Shown in pieces: positions 26,401 to 33,116 of a stretch of DNA of 64,000 nucleotides. Both the position numbers and the translations under genes were made by a program. This DNA is from Clostridia bacterium. GTDB lineage: Bacteria; Bacillota; Clostridia; Christensenellales; CAG-138. The stretch lies in contig JAFPXD010000046.1 of the NCBI GenBank assembly GCA_017394835.1, positions 1-64,000 on the forward strand. The letters run 5' to 3'. The stretch's first letter is position 1. Each line of letters opens with the position of its first letter. Below the pieces are notes generated by a model. It was not told where the DNA came from, searched no databases, and saw only the letters and a program-made list of their open reading frames with translations.

Positions 26401-27157
26401 TAAGGACGATTACACCTGCGAGACCGACGGGCTCAATATCACCAACACATGGCATAAGGATACCTTCACCGTATCGGGGCAGAAGATATGGAGGGACGAT
26501 AACGACAGGTTCGGATACCGGCCCGAGACCATCACGGTGCGCCTCTTTGCGGATGGCGAGGAAGTGGGTTCCGCATCCACGACCAGGGAGGGCGAGTGGA
26601 AGTATTGCTTCCCCGCGGTGCCCAAGTTCGGTGAGGACGGGCATATGATCGTGTACACGATCGCGGAGGACGAGGTCGAACGCTACATCGCCAAGGTCGA
26701 CGGCTTCAACGTCATAAACGAGTTCGCGCTCGTTCCGCCGACAATAGAGGCTGTAAGGGCGGAGCTGCGCATTCGTCCCGAGGCCGACTCCCGTGCTGAC
26801 CTCAGGTTTATCTATACGGTGCATTTCAACGATTCCTTCGTTGATTACCGTGGGAACACCTACGGCCCCAATGAGAACGCTTATAAGATAGACCGTTTCT
26901 GGAGCGTGCTCTCTTCGGGCGGCAGGAGCGTTACGGTCGAAGGCATAAACATATTCACCATGTACGAGGCTGCGGATGGCGAGGATGACGCCAACTGCTT
27001 CACCTTCACGGCGGTGCTCGTCGGCATGAGGCCGGAGAACTTCGACGCGGAAGTTACTGCGGTGCCGTATCTGACTTATTCCATGGGCGGCGTTTCGGCT
27101 ACCGTAAGCGGAAACGGCATAACGGATTCCGTAAACGGCGCGCTAAACGCCGACTGA
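20408..27157 (+). CDS. Giant secreted surface protein: beta-helix, InlB-type repeat and about nine Cna_B domains
   Basis: The 2249-residue protein has a signal peptide (1-27), a unique N-terminal domain (about 40-290), then a long right-handed beta-helix (about 300-735) built from 'ITINGG' and 'AAIGGG' rungs. An InlB/Flg_new-type repeat follows (about 747-816, 'GGWFTDDTFAEPFDFSAPVMQDTVVYGRW'). Residues 818-2110 hold about nine Cna_B-like domains, each beginning near 'KKW' or 'KIW' with 'RPE.I.V.L'; these often carry Lys-Asn isopeptide bonds. A last beta domain (about 2115-2249) closes the protein. I see no LPXTG, SLH or choline-binding motif, so how it is held at the surface is unclear. It looks like an adhesin. 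Confidence 0.85.
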   Translation: MKNSPIKRIASLIIALLMCLTAAPSGALFDTKAGSPAPRTESAGQEPMELVFPTETAKSGHYIMTFTPLGENFAEYYDMTACVMDAEGNTIGLYTMGSYGLDPWEPKVVDAFLNSDPVSIGINCMYKLNGEDYCELVYEGDFEETCFDKLASAVNINGLEIDFCRYSIECVSHNDGTLPGIMYVDADGRMLRQDKCCMIGSGFFTNEFTDSNEEYENDGWYAIRGNLAGANKVDASFYFHGNVNLVLCDGSALECKSFILEDGASLTIWQQQGGTGKLTLSGEKVTGIGTGDQCFPAIQVEDGESLTINGGIIDAEGQMFCAGIGGRLEHPSGAITINGGTITVVSGSTNDSDLRKGGAAIGGGGGCPNGPIVINGGIINATMGALSFAAAIGCGETTGTGSPITINGGSINAVGGAIGAGWSGTCGAITINGGSVVVDAYSRIAIGGGKNGPITITGGYVEARSEYTGAAIGGDDHVGPITISGGTVVAICSSSSANYPGLGAAIGGCGGHHPSGGGVITISGKDTNVIAISEDGAGIGSGGCFRDVNGVLTGTGAENAGTITINDGFVFAMSTKSGAGIGGGNGGNGGNITINGGYVIAYGGSADFNWYTDGASDTSGSGAPGASDDLINSYMESYLYDLIADAIISLIFSRDYSGAGIGGGSDGSGGVVRINGGIVVARGGNNQSSAIGWGMNASGVDLEIYDGAKVTYGVWQDDEIVLAGVTDGADQEQKARSNSYAKIQPGDVTVSFEVGGHGIAPEPQTVTMGQTAVRPADPQAEGFFFGGWFTDDTFAEPFDFSAPVMQDTVVYGRWLREFEITISKVWAEGAELPASVTIDYTNEYSAEGSVSGSLVLNAENGWSGTISLSEISVLRLSEQVPEGFAAVGWALENIAEAPIPLAGEAPEQAVLDLRNPAALGLSPDETASLLSGAGVIKLTNARTRIYSASIEWDIPMTNYKPAEVTVVLQHKEGGAWATVETRVLNDNNEWQAAFSPIPETEGMDALYRVRELDKEGALVLSASDEGGSENPTAVYHIEPWSDTDLDMTYDVTYRAEEGGRTVITNSAGRYYGVKIVWEADEAYIPEEVKAALYRNSAAVDHITLNAQNHWEGVFEGQMDEAVYKIREDNSDGSTVYMTGDPIPAYDSGARYNKAVFTVTRDGITSIYEFDVAIEVDEETRVTTLTNTLYGVIFPVVKEWNVPEGSPWPDRVYAVIAVLQKRTIVEGNAVWQDVERLRLATDQGWDGEFAAVPLGDGINEEDYRVREWIRCEEYGAWNDTMIDPGSDDPEAEGRLMLTLEDEDNLTHQAPHFHCQNRYYSADGYVYTDASFTVSYERDAEGRFVIHNTLDGVISVKKSWVDNEDRPFDGQKPESVSVVLQKKNGEAWENVGEPAELNEGNGWRYAFDLTEEIDLDDLAAELANYRIRELDPEGKVIYAAEDEDRPAGAENCVILGGAEQAAFTVSYSVGGSGSIVTVTNRAASKITIEKKWDIDLEKKDRPDSIEVVVQKKAALGWDTVKLIELTADNDWKATVVLADYSEDEYRVRELCEETLLIELGQQIRELMGQGGEYYDALLDLLTTTGKPFFDKLPEKLRVAAYEGYSALLKALNSTPLNFYNDLMQALNLASSGARVVGDKSDQDLIGTPNFVTYHVKEYESVLYGGTVDAHITKYKVSYKHEGASFTISNKAMLEIDAVKRWIGIGTDDEDMPDSAWLILMCKPKDGALENAQGIPGVGDLTGIMDYEFPVFDAEKGKDALTLLSELTIGVDLSIVDKLCRALFGVKIPRFAIGKAKKDKDWKVEFIVDKYTMGVPLEYKGAELSSEIIRQILKYCTGIDIPISYNPFDDYFSIPTKAIRSINGITNPSDLLDLSKLSGAALAKAQTLTMDDISNFGWDTLLDDYHLMANVINVKIDWESEDETTLSGKKIWAEDAEETRPETLLIHIKNGDTEIAGSPITLNKSDFTGANEWTWTVELPEGADPKAVYTVSEEYPEGFEYKDDYTCETDGLNITNTWHKDTFTVSGQKIWRDDNDRFGYRPETITVRLFADGEEVGSASTTREGEWKYCFPAVPKFGEDGHMIVYTIAEDEVERYIAKVDGFNVINEFALVPPTIEAVRAELRIRPEADSRADLRFIYTVHFNDSFVDYRGNTYGPNENAYKIDRFWSVLSSGGRSVTVEGINIFTMYEAADGEDDANCFTFTAVLVGMRPENFDAEVTAVPYLTYSMGGVSATVSGNGITDSVNGALNAD

Positions 27158-27183
27158 TCGACAAAAAGAGGAGGAAATATCAC

Positions 27184-27309
27184 ATGAAGAAGTACACCGA
27201 ACCGGAGCTTGAGATCGTGAGCTTTGAGATCGAAGACGTCACCAATTTCGGAGGCGACAACGAGATCTCCGCGGGCGAGCTTTTCCCCAACTGGCAGATA
27301 GATTGGTAA
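27184..27309 (+). CDS. 41-residue acidic peptide of the 'MKKY-EPE-EIV' type
   Basis: ATG 27184 follows GAGGAGG 26 bp after the giant gene, so the two are almost surely co-transcribed. The peptide runs MKKYTEPELEIVSFEIEDV and ends NWQIDW. Peptides of the form MKKYe.PE.EvIeFe.eDVI are very common in gut Clostridia and have no known function; the conserved N-half and variable C-half recall a leader plus core, but no maturation enzyme is nearby. It lacks a signal peptide. Real expression is likely from the ribosome site and the position before the terminator. Confidence 0.7.
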   Translation: MKKYTEPELEIVSFEIEDVTNFGGDNEISAGELFPNWQIDW

Positions 27310-27339
27310 CGCAGGAAACGCCGCTTCATCGGGCAAAAA

Positions 27340-27364
27340 GAAAGCGCCTGCATTAGGCGCTTTC
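27340..27364. terminator. Hairpin between the peptide gene and the DUF3089 gene
   Basis: GAAAGCGCCT / AGGCGCTTTC form a 10-bp stem with a 5-base loop. A T-run follows on the minus strand, so it chiefly ends the DUF3089 gene; it may also stop the convergent transcript. Confidence 0.75.
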
Positions 27365-27385
27365 GATAAGGGGATGCCGGAAGTA

Positions 27386-28489
27386 TCAAGCGTTTGCCTT
27401 TCTTCTATTGTTCAGCACCAGGCCGATCACGCAAAGCACGAGCACGGCGGCCGCTGCGCCTATGAGCCATGAAACGGCGCTGCGGTGCGCCTGCTGCTTC
27501 GCCTCCGTAAATGCGTTAACGCGGAGCGATACGTTCTCTTTGAGGTTCGTATAGAAGAACATGTTGTCGTAGATATGGAAGCAGCCGTCGGGGAAAACGT
27601 CCAGCACCTTCGGGTAATCCTCCGTGCTGACGCCGGGCACTATAAGCGAGCCGCGGGCCTCGTCGATATAAGCCCCGCAGAAGCCGGGGATCGGCCCATC
27701 CTCTTCGGAGAAGACAGCGCCCTTGTTGAGCGAGCTGTCGGCGGCGGTACCATCGGTCCTCCAATTAAGGGGATTGATGGAATAAGTCTTGACCCCCTCG
27801 GGGATGATTATGGAGCCCGTCACATTGCCGTCCTCGCACTCATAGCAGATGACGGAGCCGATATCGCTCTCCCCTTTAGCGGGGACTATCTGGGGATACG
27901 CCTTTATATCCTCGTCCGTGATCCTCCATCCGATCGCGTAAACGGCGACGAGCTGCCCCGTAAGCTTTTTCCCCTCGGCAGCATTGCCAAAGTATTCCTT
28001 CAGGAGCTCTATGCACATTTGTGCGCCCTGCGAAAAGCCTGCGAGCACGATCGGGCGGCCGTCGTTCTCGTTATCGAGATAATACCTGAATGCCGCAGAT
28101 ACGTCGAGATAAGCGTTTTTCGTTGCTTTATCGAAGTCATTCGCGTCGAGCGTGTACGCGTTTATGGACATCTGGCGGTAATAGGGCGAATATAGACGGC
28201 AGGAATCGGAGTAAATGCCCTTCTCGGCGTCGAGCGCGCTCACAAAGCGTCCCTTGAGCTTCTCGTTCAGATCCTCGGAGTTTGCGTAGCTCCTCGTATC
28301 CACCGTCGGGCAGACGATGAAAAGATCCGCGGGCTTATCATCGCCCTCACGGAAATACGCCCAGTTGGCCGCGTCGGAATAATCGAGCGGTTGGGCAAAA
28401 GACGGCACGCTCTCAGCGGGTTCGGCAAACGCGGGCAGGGCGAAGCAGAGCAGCATTATAAGGGCAAGAAGCAGGAATGATCTTTTCAT
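27386..28489 (-). CDS. Membrane-anchored DUF3089 alpha/beta-hydrolase
   Basis: The 367-residue protein has a signal peptide (1-22, cleaved near AFA-EP), an alpha/beta-hydrolase domain of the DUF3089 family and a C-terminal membrane helix (about 341-360) followed by NNRRKANA. Blocks: 'ADLFIVCPTVDTRSYAN', 'YSPYYRQMSINAY', and the nucleophile elbow 'GRPIVLAGFSQGAQM' with the expected catalytic Ser. A His near the end ('PDGCFHIYDNMFFY') may complete the triad. DUF3089 proteins are lipase/esterase-like; the substrate is unknown. The protein faces outward. Confidence 0.82.
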   Translation of the reverse strand: MKRSFLLLALIMLLCFALPAFAEPAESVPSFAQPLDYSDAANWAYFREGDDKPADLFIVCPTVDTRSYANSEDLNEKLKGRFVSALDAEKGIYSDSCRLYSPYYRQMSINAYTLDANDFDKATKNAYLDVSAAFRYYLDNENDGRPIVLAGFSQGAQMCIELLKEYFGNAAEGKKLTGQLVAVYAIGWRITDEDIKAYPQIVPAKGESDIGSVICYECEDGNVTGSIIIPEGVKTYSINPLNWRTDGTAADSSLNKGAVFSEEDGPIPGFCGAYIDEARGSLIVPGVSTEDYPKVLDVFPDGCFHIYDNMFFYTNLKENVSLRVNAFTEAKQQAHRSAVSWLIGAAAAVLVLCVIGLVLNNRRKANA

Positions 28490-28636
28490 TTTCGGTCCCT
28501 CCGATCGGGCGTTGTTTTACAGCGTCATTATAATATGACCGGCGGCTCCCGTCAATATGGCGGGAGCGGGTTTTAAGGGGACCGAGCGCCCTATGCGGCT
28601 TTCAACACAGTATTGATAAAGTGAGGAGACCTTGAG

Positions 28637-29692
28637 ATGAAACGAAAGTCAATAACGCTTATGCTTTTCCTCCTGATCCTTTTGCTGCCGCTTGCGGCGT
28701 GCAGGGGAAACAGTTCGGCAGCCATCCCGTATTGGGAACCGGATTCCCCGGCAATGGAGTCCATCATCTCCTTCGTCAGCGCAGTCACCGATGAAAAGAG
28801 CGAAAGCTTCGTTCCGGAAAATAAGCGGATCGCCGTGTTCGATATGGACGGTACGCTGTACGGCGAAAGGTTCCCGACATATTTTGACGATTGGCTGCTC
28901 ATCCATCGGCTCGCGCATGACAGCTCATATCAAGCCGCGGCGGAGGACCGCGCTTGGGCGCTCGCCGCGGAGGAGGCGCTTTTGAGCGGCGAGCCGGAGC
29001 CGGATTCACCGCGCTCCGGAGCGCAGATGGCGGCCGAGGCATTCAAGGGCTTCACGGTGGAAGAATACCGCGCCTATGTCAGAGTTTTTATGGATGAGCC
29101 CGCGGTGGGGTTCGAAGGAATGACTTACGGAGAGGGCTTCTTCCTGCCGATGGTCGAGCTCGTCAAATACCTTTCGGAAAACAGCTTCACCGTCTTTGTC
29201 AGCAGCGGTTCCGAGCGGAGCATAGTCAGGGAGCTGACCGCGGATGCGCTCTCCGAATGGATCCCGCCCTATCATATCATCGGAAGCACCTTTTCACTTG
29301 AAGCGGACGGGCAGGGCGATACCGAGGGAAGAAAGTACACCTATAAGCCGGGGGATGACGTGAGGCTTGAAGGGAACCTCGTATCGAAGAATCAGAAGAT
29401 GAACAAGGTGACGACCATAATAGACGAGATAGGGGCTTACCCGCTTCTGGTATTCGGCAACAGCTCAGGCGACATTTCTATGGCGCAGTACGCAGTGCAG
29501 CATGGAGGAAGAGCTTATATGCTCCTGTGCGACGATACCGAACGCGATTACGGCGATCTTGAAGAAGCGGCCGAGTTTGAAGAGATCTGCCGCTCACTCG
29601 GAATCTTTACGATATCCATGCGCGATGAGTTTGAAACGATCTACAAGCAAGGCGCGGTGAAGACCGAGCAGGCGCTGCAGCCCGCGGCATAA
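28637..29692 (+). CDS. Exported HAD-superfamily phosphatase lipoprotein
   Basis: The 351-residue protein begins with a lipoprotein signal (LPLAACRG) and carries the HAD core: motif I 'IAVFDMDGTLYGE', motif II in 'FTVFVSSGSERSIV', a Lys in 'LVSKNQKMNKVTTI' and motif IV 'LVFGNSSGDISMAQYA'. The cap lies between motifs I and II. An extracytoplasmic HAD phosphatase with this layout resembles phosphocholine or acid phosphatases. The gene is divergent from the DUF3089 hydrolase; both act outside the membrane. Confidence 0.85.
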   Translation: MKRKSITLMLFLLILLLPLAACRGNSSAAIPYWEPDSPAMESIISFVSAVTDEKSESFVPENKRIAVFDMDGTLYGERFPTYFDDWLLIHRLAHDSSYQAAAEDRAWALAAEEALLSGEPEPDSPRSGAQMAAEAFKGFTVEEYRAYVRVFMDEPAVGFEGMTYGEGFFLPMVELVKYLSENSFTVFVSSGSERSIVRELTADALSEWIPPYHIIGSTFSLEADGQGDTEGRKYTYKPGDDVRLEGNLVSKNQKMNKVTTIIDEIGAYPLLVFGNSSGDISMAQYAVQHGGRAYMLLCDDTERDYGDLEEAAEFEEICRSLGIFTISMRDEFETIYKQGAVKTEQALQPAA

Positions 29693-29893
29693 AACGTTCT
29701 CCAGTCGAACGAATATCCATCCCCTTTCTTGCCTTTGACACGAGGTTTTGATAGAATAAGAAAGAAAAAGCATGACCTGTTTGACTGCATAAATGATCCT
29801 CAACATCGAGGGCTGTGCCTGACCACGCAGCCCTCGTTCTTTATATGCAAAACAGATGAGTTAGATGAATCACCAATCGGTGTTTCCCGCTCC

Positions 29894-29934
29894 GGCGGCA
29901 TCGGGTCATAGGGCTCGGCCCTTGCAAGTTGCCT
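29894..29934 (+). repeat. 41-bp dispersed repeat, copy 1
   Basis: GGCATCGGGTCATAGGGCTC starts a 41-bp stretch that recurs at 45304-45344 with a few changes. It contains a GGGC...GCCC hairpin and sits exactly at the edge of the VapE-like relic. Confidence 0.7.
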
Positions 29935-30140
29935 TTACGAACTTTGTGACGGTGCTCGAAAACGATCCGCGGCTCGAGGGCGCCATACGACTCAACGAAA
30001 TGAACGGCAGAGTCCACATAGTCAAACCGCTTGGCTGGAAAAGAGAGAAGGACGGCGCGATAACCGATACCGATATCAACTACATCCGCCTTCTCATTGA
30101 ACAGACCTATGGGCTCGTTGGAGAGAAACCCGCGGTATCG
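29922..30140 (+). pseudogene. VapE/VirE-like fragment
   Basis: The frame reads 'FTNFVTVLENDPRLEGAIRLNEMNGRVHIVKPLGWKR' and 'ITDTDINYIRLLIEQTYGL'. This is the start of a virulence-associated-E/phage primase-type protein, which normally exceeds 400 residues. Only about 70 residues remain before the sequence switches frame into a recombinase relic at 30143. No ribosome site fits. A deletion scar of a mobile element. Confidence 0.7.
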
Positions 30141-30142
30141 GT

Positions 30143-30607
30143 GAGGAAGAGCTTCGAAAAGCGCGTCAGCGAAAGGAGCTTGTCGCCAATCTCTACGAAA
30201 AGCTGTATGAGGACAACTCCACCGGTAAGGTGACGGACGAATGGTATTCTCACATGTCGCTGAAATACGAAACAGAGCGGATAGAATTGAAGGTCAAGAT
30301 CGAAGATCTGGACAGAAAGCTCAAAGCCCTTCGGACGGCTGAAAAGAACAACGAGTATTTCATCCGCGCGGTACGTCGGTTTATGGAGATGGATACGCTC
30401 ACCGCTCCGCTGCTGAAAGAGCTTATCGACCGTATCGAGGTCTCCGAAATCGAAGGCACGGGTAAGAACCGGAAACAGCGGATCGTGATCCATTACCGTT
30501 TTGCGGGGTACATCGATCTTGAGGAAAACTACGTCGAAAGCAACTTCAAGCAGGACACCCGGCAGGGCGTTGCGGTCGAATATGTTCCGCGGGCCGCAGG
30601 AGAATAA
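30143..30607 (+). pseudogene. C-terminal relic of a large serine recombinase
   Basis: The frame from '[25 protein letters not shown]' to '[12 protein letters not shown]' aligns without gaps to the last ~150 residues of the intact recombinase at 50028-51728 (nucleotides about 51263-51728). The resolvase, recombinase and zinc-ribbon parts are missing. The relic keeps its downstream hairpin (30628-30663), which is also shared with the intact gene. It marks a second, decayed element of the same family. Confidence 0.9.
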
Positions 30608-30627
30608 CTGATTTAGGTAAAAGAAAA

Positions 30628-30663
30628 GCGAGTATTGACTTGAAATCCGTTGTCAATACTCGC
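30628..30663 (+). terminator. Hairpin after the recombinase relic
   Basis: GCGAGTATTGAC / GTCAATACTCGC, a perfect 12-bp stem with a 12-base loop. The same stem follows the intact recombinase at 51750-51785, so it is part of the element end. Confidence 0.75.
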
Positions 30664-30762
30664 TATGTGTTAGCAATCGATCATTGATACAATGCACCCG
30701 AAGGTGCAGTGGGTGCACTCCTATCGGCTCTGAGTCGTGATTTACCAATCACCGGGGTACTG

Positions 30763-30787
30763 AAAAAGGATCCACCGGATCCTTTTT
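30763..30787. terminator. Rho-independent terminator
   Basis: A perfect 11-bp stem, AAAAAGGATCC and GGATCCTTTTT, with a 3-base loop; it can act in both directions. Confidence 0.85.
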
Positions 30788-30810
30788 CCCGGCTTGCGCC
30801 GTCGTACCCG

Positions 30811-30917
30811 TTCGAGTCCCTTTACCCGCTCCTATAAAAATGGGACGTCCCGAATGGGACGCCCATTTTTGGTGCGAATCATCATAACGGATTTACAGAA
30901 AACAGCACGCATATCCC
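30811..30917 (+). repeat. 107-bp direct repeat, copy B, starting with a tRNA-Gly 3'-end copy
   Basis: It has the same length and layout as copy A at 14397-14503: 22 bp of tRNA-Gly(TCC) 3' end, then the AAAAATGGG hairpin, then a shared tail. The two direct copies bound a 16.4-kb segment. Confidence 0.85.
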
Positions 30918-30968
30918 AAAACAATTATCGAAATACCGTAGAGTACCAAAGATGCTATATATAGCAAA

Positions 30969-32156
30969 TTATAGTTCGTGAACGCTTGATTCCTCATATA
31001 CCTTTTTGAATAATCGCAATGAAATTTTTTCCTTGTTCACCATGCATTTTTCTTCATTTTCATAATCTCTATTATCCATAAATAGCACAACACAATGCCC
31101 GCCTTCCCTCGCAGCGCTACTATACACAATGCCATCAAGAGTTGTGTTATCCAATGGTTTAAATACATATCTGAAGAATTCTGTTATTATTTGCGTAGGA
31201 ATATAATCGATTGCAGGATTACCGTCAGCCTTTGAACTTATTTCTGCTGCGAAATCCTTCAGGAATAATACCCATTGACGCAATACCCTTTTGTCTTCAT
31301 CGAAGAGAGATGGTGTTTTTATTCTGTTCAATCTAGACAAATCGACAAGTCTCAATGCACGAGAAGTTAGAAACCTTGCAACTGTAGCGCAGGGCTGTTC
31401 ATCACATATTTCATCCAATGCTGTTTCCACCTCGAAAGCGGCGTAAAACATAGGTATTCCTTCAGGGCTCATTCGATTAGCAGAAGCTTTATTTTCTGGA
31501 GGAGGTCCAAATTCTTTTGACTCTCGCAATTCTTTTCCTTCGGGATGAGTACGTCCTCTAAATATCTGAGTCTTTTCAGGTTTGGTTTGCATAAGGCCGA
31601 GACATTCAATATTTGTTGCCAACAAATCAAGAATCATTGATGGTGAGGGGATATCAGGTTCTTTGCTTTCTTCGTTACTCCTGAAAAAAACATATCGCAT
31701 CTTTTCTTTTACTAATTTGCAGAAATTGTGCCAACTAACAAGATAATTCTCATGGTCTTTTCCGTGTAGCACGTTCCGTTCACACCATAAATCATCATTT
31801 AATGTCGATGAAATGTCATGAAGGAGATTTTCGTTCTCAATTTCTGCCTCGATTGCAAGTATATCATGGACCATATCATAAGCATCTAAAGTCTCCACCA
31901 TATACTCACCATCAAAATAGTAATCATCTGCTTTTTCGTATTCAAATCTTATACCTGACATTATCGGAGCAAGAAGATCCTCAACGGTAACGACCTTGCG
32001 TCTACGACCACAATAATCGCAAGTACTCATATAGCCATTTGCAGTAATGAACGCTTTAAGATGCTTGTCGCCTATACAGTCTCTACATACTTTTTTATCA
32101 CAGTGACCGTACCCACGATTTTCGCAAATCATCATATCTTCTTTTGCAAGACCCAT
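30969..32156 (-). CDS. RES-domain protein with zinc-finger/HEPN-like N-terminus
   Basis: The 395-residue protein has N-terminal zinc-binding pairs (C24/C27 and C46/C49 in 'VCRDCIGDKHLKAF...STCDYCGRRRKVV'), a helical region (about 60-190) like the HEPN/RES N-terminal domain, and a C-terminal RES domain: 'IFRGRTHPEGKEL', 'MSPEGIPMFYAAFEVETALDEI' and 'DGIVYSSAAREGGHCVVLF' carry the Arg, Tyr, Glu and Ser typical of the fold. RES toxins degrade NAD+. No small Xre-type antitoxin gene is next to it, which suggests intramolecular control by the N-terminus. The DNA is far AT-richer than its surroundings, pointing to transfer. Confidence 0.8.
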   Translation of the reverse strand: MGLAKEDMMICENRGYGHCDKKVCRDCIGDKHLKAFITANGYMSTCDYCGRRRKVVTVEDLLAPIMSGIRFEYEKADDYYFDGEYMVETLDAYDMVHDILAIEAEIENENLLHDISSTLNDDLWCERNVLHGKDHENYLVSWHNFCKLVKEKMRYVFFRSNEESKEPDIPSPSMILDLLATNIECLGLMQTKPEKTQIFRGRTHPEGKELRESKEFGPPPENKASANRMSPEGIPMFYAAFEVETALDEICDEQPCATVARFLTSRALRLVDLSRLNRIKTPSLFDEDKRVLRQWVLFLKDFAAEISSKADGNPAIDYIPTQIITEFFRYVFKPLDNTTLDGIVYSSAAREGGHCVVLFMDNRDYENEEKCMVNKEKISLRLFKKVYEESSVHEL

Positions 32157-32255
32157 ATTCGCGCTTCCTTTATTTCAGAGTAATCAATGCTATTATATCA
32201 GTTTGTTATCCGTATGCAAACACATTATGATGGAAATACTCGAATTCCGTCGCGC

Positions 32256-32325
32256 GATTCGCACATTCGTCAAATCAAAAATGGTCTGCTATCATATCAT
32301 CAGAAACTGAAAGGAGGATAAAAAT
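32256..32325 (+). repeat. 70-bp leader repeat shared with the first TnpV gene
   Basis: It matches 14513-14582 in length and most positions (GATTCGCACATTCGTC..., then TCTGCTATCATATC, then AAAGGAGGATAAAA). At copy A this leader drives TnpV directly; here it precedes the 96-residue membrane protein. Confidence 0.85.
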
Positions 32326-32616
32326 ATGCGGACTGTATTCAAATTACTGCTTGCCTCGGTATGGCTGCTGCTTGCGATACTGAAACTTGCATTCAGGCTT
32401 GCAGCCGGCGCGGCGGCGTTTGTGCTTGCGATAGGCGGAGGACTGCTTCTCGTTTACGACCTGTTTCTTCTGATCATCGGTAACGGATCAAAGGAACTGA
32501 TGCTTCAACTGCTTATAATCGGCGCACTACTGGTTGCCGTTCCGCTCTTTGCGGGAATAATGACCGGCTTACTGGAAGCGGCGCAGGAACCAATCAAAGA
32601 ATTCATTGAATCATAA
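32326..32616 (+). CDS. Small two-helix membrane protein of the mobile element
   Basis: The 96-residue protein has a good GGAGGA site and two long hydrophobic segments (about 5-55 and 61-85) with 'AGAAAFVLAIGGGLLLVYDLFLLIIGNG'. It resembles small membrane proteins found on Clostridia conjugative and mobilizable elements, with no known activity. It lies 13 bp before the second TnpV gene and uses the leader that belongs to TnpV in the other copy, so it is an insertion into that locus or was lost from copy A. Confidence 0.65.
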   Translation: MRTVFKLLLASVWLLLAILKLAFRLAAGAAAFVLAIGGGLLLVYDLFLLIIGNGSKELMLQLLIIGALLVAVPLFAGIMTGLLEAAQEPIKEFIES

Positions 32617-32629
32617 GGAGGAAACACAC

Positions 32630-32992
32630 ATGGACATCACTTTGGACATCACTTACACCAAACACGGAGACTTTTACTACCCCGACCTTACTCTCCCTCC
32701 CCAGCCGTACGGGGATATCGGCCGCTTCGGACGTATGCGCAAAAAGTTCTTGAAGGAGCATCAGCCCGACACCTTCGCGCTGATGCTAATAGAGAATACT
32801 CTCAAGCAGCATCTCATCGATATCGATCGTCAAGCCAATGAACAAATCGACCTCATTACCTCCCAGTTCGCCAAAGCCGAAGGCGTCACCGAAGACCTCA
32901 AAGCAAACGACCAGCTCGAATGGATCCGCCAGATGAACTCCTGCCGGGCGAGAGCGGAAGAGCAGGTGATACGCGAACTAATCCTTTCGTAA
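32630..32992 (+). CDS. TnpV-like transposon protein, copy B
   Basis: ATG 32630 follows AAGGAGG; the 120-residue protein is about 80% alike to copy A by eye: 'YYPDLTLPPQPYGDIGRFGRMRKKFLKEHQPDTFALML' and 'EGVTEDLKANDQLEWIRQMNSCRARAEEQV'. The N-terminus repeats 'MDITLDITYTK', a small duplication relative to copy A. It belongs to the same element family as the TnpW and recombinase genes at 49.8-51.7 kb. Confidence 0.8.
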   Translation: MDITLDITYTKHGDFYYPDLTLPPQPYGDIGRFGRMRKKFLKEHQPDTFALMLIENTLKQHLIDIDRQANEQIDLITSQFAKAEGVTEDLKANDQLEWIRQMNSCRARAEEQVIRELILS

Positions 32993-33116
32993 TCACGTAT
33001 CATGAAGCCGGCTTTGCTTTACTCCAGTTAAGCCGGCTTACCAATCTTAGAAAAATGTTGATTTTGGAAAGCAAACGCGGTATAGTCTTGTAAGAAAGAT
33101 ATTGGAGTATAGAGCT

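Larger units (their letters stand above)
30664..30968 (+). other. Intergenic stretch with terminator and tRNA-derived repeat
   Basis: No gene is seen. It holds a strong terminator (30763-30787: AAAAAGGATCC, loop ACC, GGATCCTTTTT) and repeat copy B (30811-30917). GC content drops sharply at about 30918, where the RES insertion begins. Confidence 0.7.

Noticed and set aside
20408..27157. Sortase-anchored LPXTG protein
   Set aside because: The C-terminus has no LPXTG-like motif, hydrophobic helix or basic tail.
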